Below, piece by piece: positions 9,842-19,330 of a DNA stretch of 64,000 nucleotides. A program made the position numbers and the translations under genes. The stretch is from Alphaproteobacteria bacterium. GTDB taxonomy: Bacteria > Pseudomonadota > Alphaproteobacteria > Rhodobacterales > Rhodobacteraceae. Location: assembly GCA_030427145.1 (NCBI GenBank), contig JAUHWT010000002.1:124001-188000 (forward strand), given 5' to 3'. Under the pieces are notes generated by a model. That model was given only the letters and a program-made list of their open reading frames with translations. It did not search any database and was not told the origin of the DNA. The number at the start of each line of letters is the position of its first letter. The stretch's first letter is position 1.

Positions 9842-12800
9842 GCCTCGAGAAAACCCTCCACCGCTCGGGTTTTGCGGGCACTTTTGTCGGCCGTCCCATC
9901 TTTGGCATCGTGCTGAGCCTGCTCGTCATCATCGCAGGCCTCGCCGCCCTCACCAGTGTCGACGTGCGCGAAATGCCGGACGTGGACCGGCCCGTCCTCT
10001 CCGTGCGCACCAACTATGACGGCGCGGTCGCCGCGACCGTCGACACCGAGGTCACCCAGGTCCTGGAGGACGCGCTCAGCGCGCTCGAGGGCCTGTCCTA
10101 CATGGAATCAGACTCGAGCGCCGGTTCCAGCCGCATCACCATCGACCTCTCCGAAGGCACGGACGTCAACGTCGCCGCCAACGAGGCCCGCGAGATCGTC
10201 TCCGAGACCATCCGCTCCCTGCCCGACGATATCGACGACCCGACCGTCCGCCGCAGCGACAGCAACTCCGACGCCATCATCCGCCTGGCACTCCAGGGCG
10301 ACGCCAGCTTCGACGAACTGACCCGCATCGCCGAGGACGTTATCTACGAACGCCTTTCCACCATCGACGGCATTGCCGAGGTCACCGTGCGTGGCGACCG
10401 CGCCAACGAGTTTCGCGTCACCCTCGACATGCCCTCGCTCCTGAGCCGCGGCCTGACCATTTTCGACGTCAGCGACGCACTCTCCGTCCTGCGCGACGAC
10501 ACGCCACTCGGAGAACTCGAGAGCAGTTCACAGACCATTGCGCTCAGCGTCGGCAATGACGAGGTCTCGGTCGACACCATCCGAGAGATCCGCATCAACC
10601 CCACCACCCGCATCGCGGATGTGGCCCTGGTTCAGCTTCTGCCTGAGGAAAGCACCGTCTTCGCCCGCGTCAACGGCCAGAGCGCCGTCGGCCTCGACAT
10701 CACCCGCCAGTCCGTGGGCAACACGCTTGAAATCTCCCGAGCGGTCAACGCGGCCGTGGAGGAACTCCGCCCCCAGATGCCCGAGGGCGTCATTCTCCGG
10801 GTCACCTCCGACGACGGCGTCTTTATCGAGGGCTCCATCCGCGAGGTCGTCAAATCCATCATGCTCGCGACCGTCATCGTGATCGCGGTCATTTTCCTCT
10901 TCCTGCGCTCCCCCCGTGCCACCCTGATCCCGGCCCTGACGATCCCCGTGGCCCTGATCGGCACCCTGGCCGCCATTTGGCTCACCGGGTTTTCCGTCAA
11001 TACCATCAGCCTCCTGGCCCTCGTGCTCGCCACCGGCATGGTTGTGGACGACGCGATCGTGGTGATCGAGAACATCGTACGCAAACGCAAGGAAGGCCTC
11101 GGCGCCTTCGCCGCGGCCGCCGCCGGCACCAACGAGGTTTTCTTCGCCGTCATCTCAACCACCGCCACACTCGCGGCCGTATTTATCCCCATCTCCTTCC
11201 TCCCAGGCCAGGCCGGCGGCGTCTTCTCCGAATTCGGCTTCGTACTGGCCTTCGCCGTCACGCTGTCGTCAGCCACCGCCCTGACCCTCGTGCCGGTCCT
11301 CGCGGCCCAGCTTGACCCGGGCAAACCAAAGCCCGGGCACAAATCCGGACCCGCGGAACCCACACGCCTCTCCCGCGCCTTTGACGCGGTGATGGACCGG
11401 GCCATTCGCATGCCGCTTCTGGTCCTCTCGGTCGCTGGCGCGCTCGTAATCATCTCCCTCGGGGCGGCTCTCACCCTGCCCTCCACCGTCACGCCATCGG
11501 AGGACCGGGGTTTCTTCCTCGTCTTCGCCCGTGGCGCCTCCGACACCACCGTTGAATACCTCGACACCCAGGTCACGCAGGTTGAGGACATCCTCGCCCC
11601 CTACCAGGAGAGCGGTCAGATCGAAACCGTGCAGAGCATCATCGGCGTGCGCGGCGGCAGCAGCGCCTTCATCATCGTGCGTCTGCCAGACTGGGACGAA
11701 CGCGACTTCTCCCAACAGGAACTCGTCGCGGAAATCAGTGGGCAGCTTTCCTCCGTCCCCGGTGTTCAGGTCGGCGCCCGTTCCACCAACTCGCTAAACA
11801 TTCGCGGCGCGGGCAACGGCCTCGGCTTCGCCATCACCGGCACCAGTGTCGAGGCCATGACCGAGGCGGGCGAGGCCCTCGTCGCCGCCATGCAGCAGGA
11901 CCCGACCTTCCTCAACCCGCAACTGTCCAACACCAGCGTCGAGGCACAGCTTCAGGTCACCGTGGACGACACCGCCGCCGCCGACATGGGCCTCGCCCCC
12001 TCGGAAGTCACCAGCCTCGTCTCGACCCTCGTGCAGGGCGATGTCGCTGTCAGCGTGTTTCTCGATGACACCGAGGTGGACGTGAACGTTGTCCCCGGCG
12101 GCGAACCCATCGACGACCCCTCCGACCTCGCCTCCATGTCGATCCGTCTCGATGACGGCTCCTTCGTGCCACTCTCCTCCCTCTCCAGCCTCGAGACCGT
12201 AGTGCGCCAGTCCCAGATCGAGCGCCAGGGCGGATCGCTATCGGTCGCACTCCAGTCCAACCTCGGCGAGGGCGTCGACCTCTCAACCGCCATGACCCGC
12301 CTCCAGGACATCGCGGATGACACGCTCCCCGACGGCATGGCGCTGATCTTCACCGGCGAGGCCGCCGCCCTGACCGACAGCACCCAGGCCATGTACATGG
12401 TCTTCGGCACCGCCATGCTCGTCGTCCTGCTGGTCCTCGCCGCCCAGTTCGAGAGCTTCGCCAGCGCCATCGTCATCATCCTGACCGTCCCCTTCGGCCT
12501 CGCCGCGGCCCTCATGGCCATATCCCTGACCGGGGGGTCGCTGAACTACTACAGCCAGATCGGTCTGGTGATGCTCATAGGCGTAATGTCGAAAAACGGC
12601 ATCCTGATCGTGGAATTCGCGAACCAGCTGCGCGAGGCCGGTCAGGACATCGACACCGCCATCCGCAACGCCCTGCGCCTGCGCATCCGGCCCGTGATGA
12701 TGACCATGGTCTCCACCGTTTTCGGCGGCCTGCCCCTGATCCTCACCTCCGGGGCCGGGGCCGAGGCCCGCGTGGCCGTGGGCTGGGTCATAGTCGGCGG

Positions 12801-12957
12801 CCTTGGCTTTGCCACCGTCTTCACCCTGTTCCTCACCCCGGTCTTCTACCGCTGGATTGCCGTCTGGGGAGCCGCCCCCGGGGCCGCCGCCAAACGCCTC
12901 GACGCCGAAACCCGCTCGGCCATGGACGTACCGACCCAGGCGGAACCAGCCACGTAA
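9838..12957 (+). CDS. RND family multidrug efflux permease
   Basis: A 1039-residue AcrB/MexB-type proton-driven exporter of the inner membrane. The proton-relay pair Asp404-Asp405 is in GMVVDDAIVVIEN and the partner Lys919 is in GVMSKNGILIVEF. Two large periplasmic loops and two six-helix halves are present. Its substrate is unknown; the adaptor upstream is its partner. A GlxA-type regulator starts 71 bp downstream in the same direction, but a regulatory link is only a guess. Confidence 0.95.
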   Translation: MSLEKTLHRSGFAGTFVGRPIFGIVLSLLVIIAGLAALTSVDVREMPDVDRPVLSVRTNYDGAVAATVDTEVTQVLEDALSALEGLSYMESDSSAGSSRITIDLSEGTDVNVAANEAREIVSETIRSLPDDIDDPTVRRSDSNSDAIIRLALQGDASFDELTRIAEDVIYERLSTIDGIAEVTVRGDRANEFRVTLDMPSLLSRGLTIFDVSDALSVLRDDTPLGELESSSQTIALSVGNDEVSVDTIREIRINPTTRIADVALVQLLPEESTVFARVNGQSAVGLDITRQSVGNTLEISRAVNAAVEELRPQMPEGVILRVTSDDGVFIEGSIREVVKSIMLATVIVIAVIFLFLRSPRATLIPALTIPVALIGTLAAIWLTGFSVNTISLLALVLATGMVVDDAIVVIENIVRKRKEGLGAFAAAAAGTNEVFFAVISTTATLAAVFIPISFLPGQAGGVFSEFGFVLAFAVTLSSATALTLVPVLAAQLDPGKPKPGHKSGPAEPTRLSRAFDAVMDRAIRMPLLVLSVAGALVIISLGAALTLPSTVTPSEDRGFFLVFARGASDTTVEYLDTQVTQVEDILAPYQESGQIETVQSIIGVRGGSSAFIIVRLPDWDERDFSQQELVAEISGQLSSVPGVQVGARSTNSLNIRGAGNGLGFAITGTSVEAMTEAGEALVAAMQQDPTFLNPQLSNTSVEAQLQVTVDDTAAADMGLAPSEVTSLVSTLVQGDVAVSVFLDDTEVDVNVVPGGEPIDDPSDLASMSIRLDDGSFVPLSSLSSLETVVRQSQIERQGGSLSVALQSNLGEGVDLSTAMTRLQDIADDTLPDGMALIFTGEAAALTDSTQAMYMVFGTAMLVVLLVLAAQFESFASAIVIILTVPFGLAAALMAISLTGGSLNYYSQIGLVMLIGVMSKNGILIVEFANQLREAGQDIDTAIRNALRLRIRPVMMTMVSTVFGGLPLILTSGAGAEARVAVGWVIVGGLGFATVFTLFLTPVFYRWIAVWGAAPGAAAKRLDAETRSAMDVPTQAEPAT

Positions 12958-13028
12958 AAATCCCAAATGGCAGAATCCGAGGGGTCTTTGTCCTAACGGT
13001 CAGGTCGGCAAAACGCTAATGTCCGACC

Positions 13029-14066
13029 ATGGAACAGAAACGGACATGTCAGACAGACCGGCGCCAACGGTCCATCGTGATGGTAACCTATCCCGACGCC
13101 CACATCCTCGATGTGGTCGGCCCGCTGGAGGTCCTGACCGGCGCGAAGTATTTCCTCCCCGCCGGTCCCAACCCCTACGAGGTCACCGTCGTCGCCAAAT
13201 CACCCGGCGCGATCCCAACCACTTCCGGCCTGACCCTGACCGCCGACCGCAGCTTCGCGGACGCCACGGATGACACCGCCCCCATCGACACCCTGATCGT
13301 CGCGGGCGGCCACGGCACCATGGCTGCGATCGGGGACGCGGAACTGCTTGCCTACGTCCGCACAGCCGCCACCCGCGCGCGCCGCATCGTCTCCATCTGC
13401 ACCGGCGCGATGATCCTCGCGGAAATCGGCCTGCTCGACGGAAAACGCGCCTGCACCCACTGGTGGTGGTGCCCCATCCTCGAAAAGCGCTACCCGCAGG
13501 TTCAGGTCGAACGCGACGCCATCTACCTGCGCGACGGCAACATCTGGACCTCCGCAGGCGTGACCGCGGGCATGGATCTCGCCCTTGCCCTCGTGGAAAT
13601 GGACTGGGGCCATGACGTCGCCCTGCAGGTCGCCCGCTACAATGTCATGTACATGATGCGCCCCGGCGGCCAGTCGCAGTTCAGCGCCCATCTCGTCGCC
13701 CGGCATGCGGAGGACCCCGCGATTGACGACACGCTCAAACACATCCTCGCCAATCCCGGCGATCCGCTGACCGTCACGGCACTCGCCGCCCGCGCCTGCC
13801 TCTCCGAGCGGACTTTTGCCCGCCGTTTTCGCGCCGCCACCGGCATGACCCCTGCCGCCCATGTGGAAACCGCCCGCGTCCAGGCCGCCCGGGTGGCACT
13901 GGAAACCACGGCCCAAAGCATCGAGCGGATCGCCCGCGATGCCGGCTTTGACAATGCCGAACGCATGCGCCGCGCCTTCCAGCGCCACCTCGGCATTTCC
14001 GCCACCGAATACCGCGACCGCTTCCGCGGCTCCGGACCCGACCGCATCCGCGACGGCCCCGACTGA
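13029..14066 (+). CDS. GlxA family transcriptional regulator (DJ-1/PfpI + AraC)
   Basis: A 345-residue fusion. Residues about 17-190 form a DJ-1/PfpI-like domain with the nucleophile-elbow Cys in VSICTGAMILAEIG. Residues about 235-335 form an AraC/XylS double helix-turn-helix (LAARACLSERTFARRFRAAT, then IERIARDAGFDNAERMRRAF). Such regulators sense nitrogenous or carbonyl metabolites; the ligand is unknown. The neighbours (an RND pump upstream, a lipoprotein downstream) do not indicate a target. Confidence 0.9.
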   Translation: MEQKRTCQTDRRQRSIVMVTYPDAHILDVVGPLEVLTGAKYFLPAGPNPYEVTVVAKSPGAIPTTSGLTLTADRSFADATDDTAPIDTLIVAGGHGTMAAIGDAELLAYVRTAATRARRIVSICTGAMILAEIGLLDGKRACTHWWWCPILEKRYPQVQVERDAIYLRDGNIWTSAGVTAGMDLALALVEMDWGHDVALQVARYNVMYMMRPGGQSQFSAHLVARHAEDPAIDDTLKHILANPGDPLTVTALAARACLSERTFARRFRAATGMTPAAHVETARVQAARVALETTAQSIERIARDAGFDNAERMRRAFQRHLGISATEYRDRFRGSGPDRIRDGPD

Positions 14067-14154
14067 AGCCCGCCACATCGCGATCACGACCCACCCGCGC
14101 GAACACCCGTCCGCGCGATCCAACTCTTGTTGTCTCAAATCAAAGGACCCAGCC

Positions 14155-14517
14155 ATGAAACCAACGTACCTTGCCGCCCTCTTTCCCGTACTCCTCGCCG
14201 CCTGTTCCGGCACCGGATCTGACTACCAGCCCATCACCGACGGCACCCGCGCCGCCTCCTGGGACAGCGACCTGACCGCCTGCCAGACCCTCGCGCGCAA
14301 CCAGGGCCAGTTCGACGACGAAACCGCCGGGGCCGCCGCCATGGGCGCGGGTGCCGGAGCCCTGCTCGGCGCCATGGACGATGACGGCGACGCTCTTGGA
14401 GGTGCCCTTGTCGGTGCCGTCGCAGGCGGCGCGGCCGGAGCCGTCAGCGCCAATGACCGCCGCCAGTCCATCGTCACCGAATGCATGCGCGGCCGCGGCC
14501 ACAACGTCGTGGGCTAG
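14155..14517 (+). CDS. Glycine-zipper lipoprotein
   Basis: A 120-residue lipoprotein. The signal sequence ends in the lipobox LLAAC with the lipidated Cys near residue 17. After an N-terminal stretch with a second Cys (LTACQTLARNQ) comes a glycine-zipper (AAAMGAGAGALLGA, GGALVGAVAGGAAGAV), followed by a conserved-looking tail with Cys (ECMRGRGHNV). Such proteins associate with the outer membrane; the function is unknown. A perfect 10-bp hairpin follows the stop. Confidence 0.82.
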   Translation: MKPTYLAALFPVLLAACSGTGSDYQPITDGTRAASWDSDLTACQTLARNQGQFDDETAGAAAMGAGAGALLGAMDDDGDALGGALVGAVAGGAAGAVSANDRRQSIVTECMRGRGHNVVG

Positions 14518-14531
14518 CCGCCCCCAAACCT

Positions 14532-14555
14532 CCGCCTGGTGACCACACCAGGCGG
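14532..14555 (+). terminator. Terminator-like hairpin after the lipoprotein gene
   Basis: Perfect 10-bp inverted repeat CCGCCTGGTG / CACCAGGCGG with a four-base loop, 15 bp after the stop. There is no T run behind it, so it may block exonucleases or slow polymerase rather than act as a classical intrinsic terminator. Confidence 0.55.
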
Positions 14556-14600
14556 AACACTTAAACTCCCGCAGTATCAACACACCGGAGGCACAACACC

Positions 14601-15470
14601 ATGAAAACAGTCTTCATCGCCGGTGCCACCGGATACCTCGGCCGCCACCTCTGCGCGGAATACCAAAGCCGCGGCTGGCGGGTCCATGCCCTCGTCCGCG
14701 ATGCCAGCCGCACTCAGGACCTCCGTGCCGACGCCCTTGTCGAGGCGGAGGCCACCCTGTCCGAAACCCTCACCGGCACCATGACCGGCTGCGACCTCGT
14801 CATCTCCGCCCTCGGCATCACCCGCCAGACCGACGGGCTCGACTACCGCGACGTCGATTACGGTGCCAACCTGAACCTGCTCAACGAGGCCCAGGCGGCG
14901 GGCATCCCGCATTTCGCCTATATCCACGTCCTGAACGCCGATAAAATGCCCGATATTCCGCTCGTCGCCGCAAAATCCGCCTTCGCCGACGCCCTGCGCC
15001 AGGCCGATATAACCTCCACCATCATCGCGCCCTCAGGCTACTTCTCCGACATGGCCGATTTCCTCAACATGGCCCGTTCAGGCCGCGTCTGGCTGTTCGG
15101 AACCGGTGACCTCCGCCTCAACCCCATCCACGGCGCCGACCTCGCCAAAGCCACCGCCGATGCCATCGCGGACGGCCGCCCCCATCTCGACATCGGCGGC
15201 CCGGAAATCCTCAGCCACACCGACATCGCCGAGGCCGCCTTCCGCGCCCTCGACAAACCCGCCCGCATCACCCGGCTGCCCGACTGGACACGCCGTGCGG
15301 CCATCGCACTTCTGCCCTGGATCACACCTAGGCGCATTCACGGCCCGGCCCTGTTCTTCCTCACCGCCTTCGGCATGGACATGACCGGCACGCCCCACGG
15401 CACCCGCCACCTGGCCGACCATTTCGCGGACATCACCCGCGGCAAAACCGAAAGCACACCCGACCCATGA
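14601..15470 (+). CDS. NAD(P)-binding SDR/NmrA-like oxidoreductase
   Basis: A 289-residue atypical short-chain dehydrogenase/NmrA-type protein with the dinucleotide motif AGATGYLGRHL at residues 7-17. It lacks an obvious YxxxK catalytic pair, as in NADH-binding complex-I-assembly-like or NmrA-like relatives. The ribosome site CCGGAGG precedes the ATG. It overlaps the following membrane-protein gene by 4 bp (ATGA), so the pair probably acts together. The substrate is not known. Confidence 0.85.
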   Translation: MKTVFIAGATGYLGRHLCAEYQSRGWRVHALVRDASRTQDLRADALVEAEATLSETLTGTMTGCDLVISALGITRQTDGLDYRDVDYGANLNLLNEAQAAGIPHFAYIHVLNADKMPDIPLVAAKSAFADALRQADITSTIIAPSGYFSDMADFLNMARSGRVWLFGTGDLRLNPIHGADLAKATADAIADGRPHLDIGGPEILSHTDIAEAAFRALDKPARITRLPDWTRRAAIALLPWITPRRIHGPALFFLTAFGMDMTGTPHGTRHLADHFADITRGKTESTPDP

Positions 15471-16168
15471 CCCTCCAAAACACCGCCGGTCCCGCCGCAA
15501 TCCTCTGCGGCGCAACCTGGCTTATCGGCATGGCCGTCCTGCTCCTGCTGCTCGCCCCAATGGGCTACGGCACCCATGACGTCGATCCGGCCGCAATCCT
15601 GACCTTCAACGCCACACGCCCCGGCATCCTCACAGCCTTCAACACCATAATCTACATCGTCAACGTCGCGGCACTCGCGACCCTCGTGGTCATGCTCTCA
15701 CACGGCCGCCGCGACGCACCCGCCGCCATCACCCGCGCGTTTGGCCTGATCTGGGCCACACTCATCCTCGCCGCGGGCACGGTCGCGAATGTCGGCCTCG
15801 AGCGCGCCGCGCACATCCTGCCAGCCGACCCCGACCGCGCCGCCGACCTCTGGCTGACCCTCCACACCGTTGAACAGGGCCTCGGCGGCGGCAATGAAAT
15901 CGCTGGCGGCCTCTGGATCGCCTGCGCCTCCCTGACCACCCCCGGTCTGCCCCGCGCCCTGACCGCGCTCGGCCTCGTGACCGGCCTTGCGGGCCTTGCC
16001 ACCATCATCGCAACAACTGGCGAGATCACGGGCACGATCTTCGGCCTCGGCGGCATCGCCTGGTTCCTCGCGCTCGGCGCGGTGCTCACCCGGTCCGGTT
16101 CCCCCGCACAAAGAAAAACGGCCACCGTTTCCGGTGGCCGCCGAAGTTCGGCAAGGCCGGGATCATAA
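15467..16168 (+). CDS. Multi-spanning membrane protein of unknown function (DUF4386-like?)
   Basis: A 233-residue protein with about six hydrophobic segments (for example AILCGATWLIGMAVLLLLLA, NTIIYIVNVAALATLVVML, TALGLVTGLAGLATIIA). The arrangement recalls DUF4386 proteins, but I cannot confirm the family. It is coupled to the upstream SDR gene. The last 18 or so codons contain the terminator of the convergent operon on the other strand, so the tail sequence (KTATVSGGRRSSARPGS) is shaped by that hairpin. Confidence 0.7.
   Translation: MTLQNTAGPAAILCGATWLIGMAVLLLLLAPMGYGTHDVDPAAILTFNATRPGILTAFNTIIYIVNVAALATLVVMLSHGRRDAPAAITRAFGLIWATLILAAGTVANVGLERAAHILPADPDRAADLWLTLHTVEQGLGGGNEIAGGLWIACASLTTPGLPRALTALGLVTGLAGLATIIATTGEITGTIFGLGGIAWFLALGAVLTRSGSPAQRKTATVSGGRRSSARPGS
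16114..16140 (-). terminator. Intrinsic terminator of the PQQ-associated operon
   Basis: On the minus strand a perfect 9-bp stem (CGGCCACCG / CGGTGGCCG, four-base loop) is followed by five T residues, 41 bp after the last gene of the minus-strand operon. It lies inside the coding end of the convergent membrane-protein gene. Confidence 0.8.
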
Positions 16169-16180
16169 CCGCCCCGGAGA

Positions 16181-16435
16181 TTATTCCTTACGCCGACCAG
16201 TCTCCTGAAGATCGGAATCCAACTTAATGTCGTACTGCCCATCGGCACAGAACACGTCATCGAGCTCGTAGCCGTCATCCTCGACCTCGATGTCGCCCGG
16301 ATCCATCTCACACTGCACGGACGCCAGATACTCCATGATCTGCGCCTGAACCTCTTCCGACACCTCCTGGGCAAAGGCGGGAGCAGCAGCAAACGGCAGG
16401 CACAGGGCGGCCGCGGTCAAAGTCGTCTTAAGCAT
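16181..16435 (-). CDS. Small exported protein, PepSY-like tail
   Basis: An 84-residue protein with signal peptide MLKTTLTAAALCLPFAAAPAFA. The mature part of 62 residues is very acidic, has two Cys (QCEMD and FCADG) that could form a disulphide, and ends YDIKLDSDLQETGRRKE, which recalls the beta strand end of PepSY-type proteins. The ribosome site AGGAGAC sits 5 bases before the ATG. It is the last gene of the four-gene minus-strand operon. Function unknown. Confidence 0.72.
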   Translation of the reverse strand: MLKTTLTAAALCLPFAAAPAFAQEVSEEVQAQIMEYLASVQCEMDPGDIEVEDDGYELDDVFCADGQYDIKLDSDLQETGRRKE

Positions 16436-16452
16436 CGAATGTCTCCTGAAAC

Positions 16453-16899
16453 CTACTGGATCTGAAAGGTCACGCTCTGCGCCTCACCGGTGGAACCGGG
16501 AATGCTGAGCGTATAGCTGCCAGGCTTGATCGCCACGAACGAGAGTCGCGCGGTGCCACCGGCATCGAACTCCAGGCTGTCAATCGCCATGGGCCGGATC
16601 TCAATGTCGTTGATGACAATCTCATTCATCCAGATCGCCCGGAAAAACCCCGCCCCCGACACGGCCAGTTCCGCCGTCCCGTCCGCCGTGATGTAGATCT
16701 CGTAATAGGCCCCGGACTGCAACGCCACCGGGCCCTCACCGGCATAGAGCGGCTTGCCCGAGGACAGTTCCAGCTCCACCGGCTCCCCACGGTTGCACGA
16801 CGCCAGAACCCCGGCAAATCCCATGTTGTCACAGAGCGGCGCCGCCGCCGCAGGCCCGGCCATCAGTGCCGAAAACGCCGCAAGATACAGTTTCCTCAC
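16453..16899 (-). CDS. Exported protein of PQQ-associated operon, unknown function
   Basis: A 148-residue exported protein. I chose the GTG at 16899, not the ATG three codons earlier, because GGGAGG is 9 bases upstream of the GTG but touches the ATG; the result is a normal signal peptide (MRKLYLAAFSALMAGPAAAA). The C-terminal half is a beta-sandwich-like sequence (IEIRPMAIDSLEFDAGG, LSFVAIKPGSYTLSIPG) that looks cupredoxin-like, but no His/Cys/Met copper-ligand set is visible. It lies between the beta-propeller gene and the PepSY-like gene. Confidence 0.72.
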   Translation of the reverse strand: MRKLYLAAFSALMAGPAAAAPLCDNMGFAGVLASCNRGEPVELELSSGKPLYAGEGPVALQSGAYYEIYITADGTAELAVSGAGFFRAIWMNEIVINDIEIRPMAIDSLEFDAGGTARLSFVAIKPGSYTLSIPGSTGEAQSVTFQIQ

Positions 16900-16920
16900 G
16901 TCCCTCATCCTCCCTCTTTG

Positions 16921-17892
16921 TTATTGATCCGGCGCCACGACAACGCCCCAGGGCTGCTGTCCGACCTGCACGGATTTGATGACCTCCTCCTTCTCCACGT
17001 CGATGATCGACACGTCATTGGAGTTGCCATTCGTGGTAATCAGAAACTTCTCATCCGGCGTGAAGCCAAGCTGCCAGACCCTCTGCCCAACCAGCAGGTA
17101 TTCCAGCACCTCATCGGTTTCGCCATCAATCACCGCCACCCGGTTCGACGGCCCCAGGGCCACAAACACCCGGCTGGCATCCTCCGTCACCTTGATCCCC
17201 ACCGGCTGAAGCCATTCCGGCTGAACACCTGGCACCTCAAAGGTGATCTTTTTGGTGATCGACGGCGCATCCGCCGTCAGGTCAATCACGCTCACCGTAC
17301 CACCGATCTCGGCGCTCACGTAAAGCTTGCTGCCATCGGAGGTGAACTCGGCATAGCGCGGCCGCTGATCCACCAGCACGTTGTGGACGATCTCATACGT
17401 TTCCGTATCGATGAAATGCGCCATGTTGGTGGTCTCGGAAGTGTTGATCACGATCCCCGCATCCGGGCTGATCGCCATCCCCTCCGGCTCAACCCCCACC
17501 GGCACCTCGGCCAGCACCTGATGGGTCTCGGTATCCACCACCGTCACCAGGTTGTCGTCCTCATTGGCAATGTAGAGCGGATTGCCCGAGGGATGGATCA
17601 CAAACAGCTCCGGGTCCGGCCCGGAAGGCAGCGTGTGCAGTTCCTCAAACGTGTTCGGGTCATAGACCCGCACCAGGTCATCATCAGACGAGCACACATA
17701 AAGCTCGCTGCCATCAGGCGCGATTGTAATGCCCCGCGGCCGGTTTCCGGCCGGAAATTCCGCGATCTGTTCCCAGGTCTCGCTGTCAAGAACCGTCACG
17801 GTATTTCCGCGCTCATTCGACACGAAAACATTGTTGGCCAGCGCCGGGGCCGCCATCACCGACAGCCCTCCCAGCAGCAGATATTTTATCAT
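16921..17892 (-). CDS. YVTN-family beta-propeller, PQQ-dependent catabolism-associated type
   Basis: A 323-residue periplasmic beta-propeller. The ATG at 17892 follows GGGGGGAA and gives the signal peptide MIKYLLLGGLSVMAAPALA. Repeats of the form VFVSNERGNTVTVLD...PRGITIAPDGSELYV recur about every 42 residues, roughly seven blades. Proteins like this (TIGR03866, from memory) accompany PQQ-dependent alcohol dehydrogenases; their exact role is unsettled. Its start overlaps the stop of the upstream binding-protein gene (TGATG). Confidence 0.85.
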   Translation of the reverse strand: MIKYLLLGGLSVMAAPALANNVFVSNERGNTVTVLDSETWEQIAEFPAGNRPRGITIAPDGSELYVCSSDDDLVRVYDPNTFEELHTLPSGPDPELFVIHPSGNPLYIANEDDNLVTVVDTETHQVLAEVPVGVEPEGMAISPDAGIVINTSETTNMAHFIDTETYEIVHNVLVDQRPRYAEFTSDGSKLYVSAEIGGTVSVIDLTADAPSITKKITFEVPGVQPEWLQPVGIKVTEDASRVFVALGPSNRVAVIDGETDEVLEYLLVGQRVWQLGFTPDEKFLITTNGNSNDVSIIDVEKEEVIKSVQVGQQPWGVVVAPDQ

Positions 17893-19124
17893 CAATTTCC
17901 CCCCGCAAATGCACGGCATTCGGTTTCCGGGCGGTCAAGCCCGAGTGTATCCAGCAGGGACACCTGATGCAGAAATCCCTCCTGTGGGCTGACACTTACG
18001 GTCATTCGCCCGTTGGACAGGAGAATGGGCTGGCGAAGCTGCCCGTTCCAGTCACGGAAGGTTACCGGGACGCCTTTGAAGGCGGCAAGTTCAAACTCGT
18101 CGCCAAGCATGTATTCACGTAATACTTTAGGATCATCCGAGCCGGTTCTCGTCACCGCCTCGCCCACAACACGCACCGCCAGCCAGGTCTGGTAGTCCAG
18201 ATCATCCATCATGCGACCGGCCGAGTCCTCGAACCGCGTCTGCATCTGCGTGGCGCCCCAGCTTTCATGGCTCGGCGCCCATGTCACCGGCCGCAGCCCC
18301 GCCGATCCCGCCACCGGCGCCGGGTCCCAGACATGATAGGGCAAATACTCGGCAAACACGTCCGAGGCATCCGCCGCCACGACCACGTCATGGTCCTCCG
18401 CATCCTGGGTGAAGACCGGGATCTGCGTCTGGACCAGAACATGCCCCGAATCCGACACCCGGCTGCCCCCGGTATCCTCAAACGTGCGTTCCTCAACGAT
18501 CTCCGCACCAAATTTCCGCGCCGACGTCCGATAAGCCTCCGCCAGCGCCACGTCCTCCGGGTTCGACCCCGCGATCAGAAACCACTCCGTCCAGCGCTTC
18601 CAGACCAGGAACTGCGTCACCGCATCCGCCCGCATCGCGTCACTCGGCGCAATATGCAAAAGGTTCGCCCGGCACCGCTCATCGCGCAGCGTCGTATCCC
18701 CGCTGGACGCATTGAACAAAACCGCATCCTCCGGTGCGGCATCCGCCACCGCCAGCATGTCCTCCGAATTGCCGACCAGCACGAACAGCCTCAGGCCATC
18801 CTCCACCAGAGCCTGAAAATCCGCCATCGCGTTTTCCGGCGTGGTCGCGACCTCGACCAGCTCATGCGTCTGTCCCAGAAACTGTCCCGTCGTCCGGTTG
18901 TCATCCGTCGCCACACGCGCCCCGGCAAAGGCCCGGTCCTCCTGCAGCAGATCAAGACGGGAAAGGGGAAGGAGAGAGGGATAATCAATGCGCAACACCG
19001 CAACAGTCGCCGTCTGTGCCGCAGCTGGGAAAACCGCACCACAGGCCAGAACTGCCGTCACCGCAGACAGACACATCCGCTTCATCCATGAAACCAGCGG
19101 ACCGGCGTCAAGCATATCAGTCAT
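17892..19124 (-). CDS. ABC-type substrate-binding protein, PQQ-dependent alcohol dehydrogenase-associated
   Basis: A 410-residue periplasmic protein resembling branched-chain-amino-acid-type binding proteins and the subgroup tied to PQQ alcohol dehydrogenase systems (TIGR03863, from memory). Features include VAVLRIDYPSLLPLSRLD after the signal region, a Cys in RDERCRANLLHIAPSD, and WAPSHESWGATQMQTRFE in the second lobe. The ATG at 19124 has AGGAG and GGGG upstream; an internal ATG at 19085 would give a shorter signal peptide (MKRMCLSAVTAVLACGA). No ABC ATPase or permease is adjacent. Confidence 0.8.
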   Translation of the reverse strand: MTDMLDAGPLVSWMKRMCLSAVTAVLACGAVFPAAAQTATVAVLRIDYPSLLPLSRLDLLQEDRAFAGARVATDDNRTTGQFLGQTHELVEVATTPENAMADFQALVEDGLRLFVLVGNSEDMLAVADAAPEDAVLFNASSGDTTLRDERCRANLLHIAPSDAMRADAVTQFLVWKRWTEWFLIAGSNPEDVALAEAYRTSARKFGAEIVEERTFEDTGGSRVSDSGHVLVQTQIPVFTQDAEDHDVVVAADASDVFAEYLPYHVWDPAPVAGSAGLRPVTWAPSHESWGATQMQTRFEDSAGRMMDDLDYQTWLAVRVVGEAVTRTGSDDPKVLREYMLGDEFELAAFKGVPVTFRDWNGQLRQPILLSNGRMTVSVSPQEGFLHQVSLLDTLGLDRPETECRAFAGGN

Positions 19125-19330
19125 TTATCCCCAGTCTCCTCCCAGAGCCTTTTTGCTAGCACGCCCCTCCCGAACCGTGCCTCCCAAAAAATACCGGGAA
19201 CATTCGGCAATGAAACCGGGAAACGCCGCGGGACTACTAAAGTCTGTATGCCCATGCTGCATCTCTGTTCTCCAAAGAACATCCCTGCCCCGGCGCTGGC
19301 CAACCACGCCCGACCGGGCTATCGACAGTC

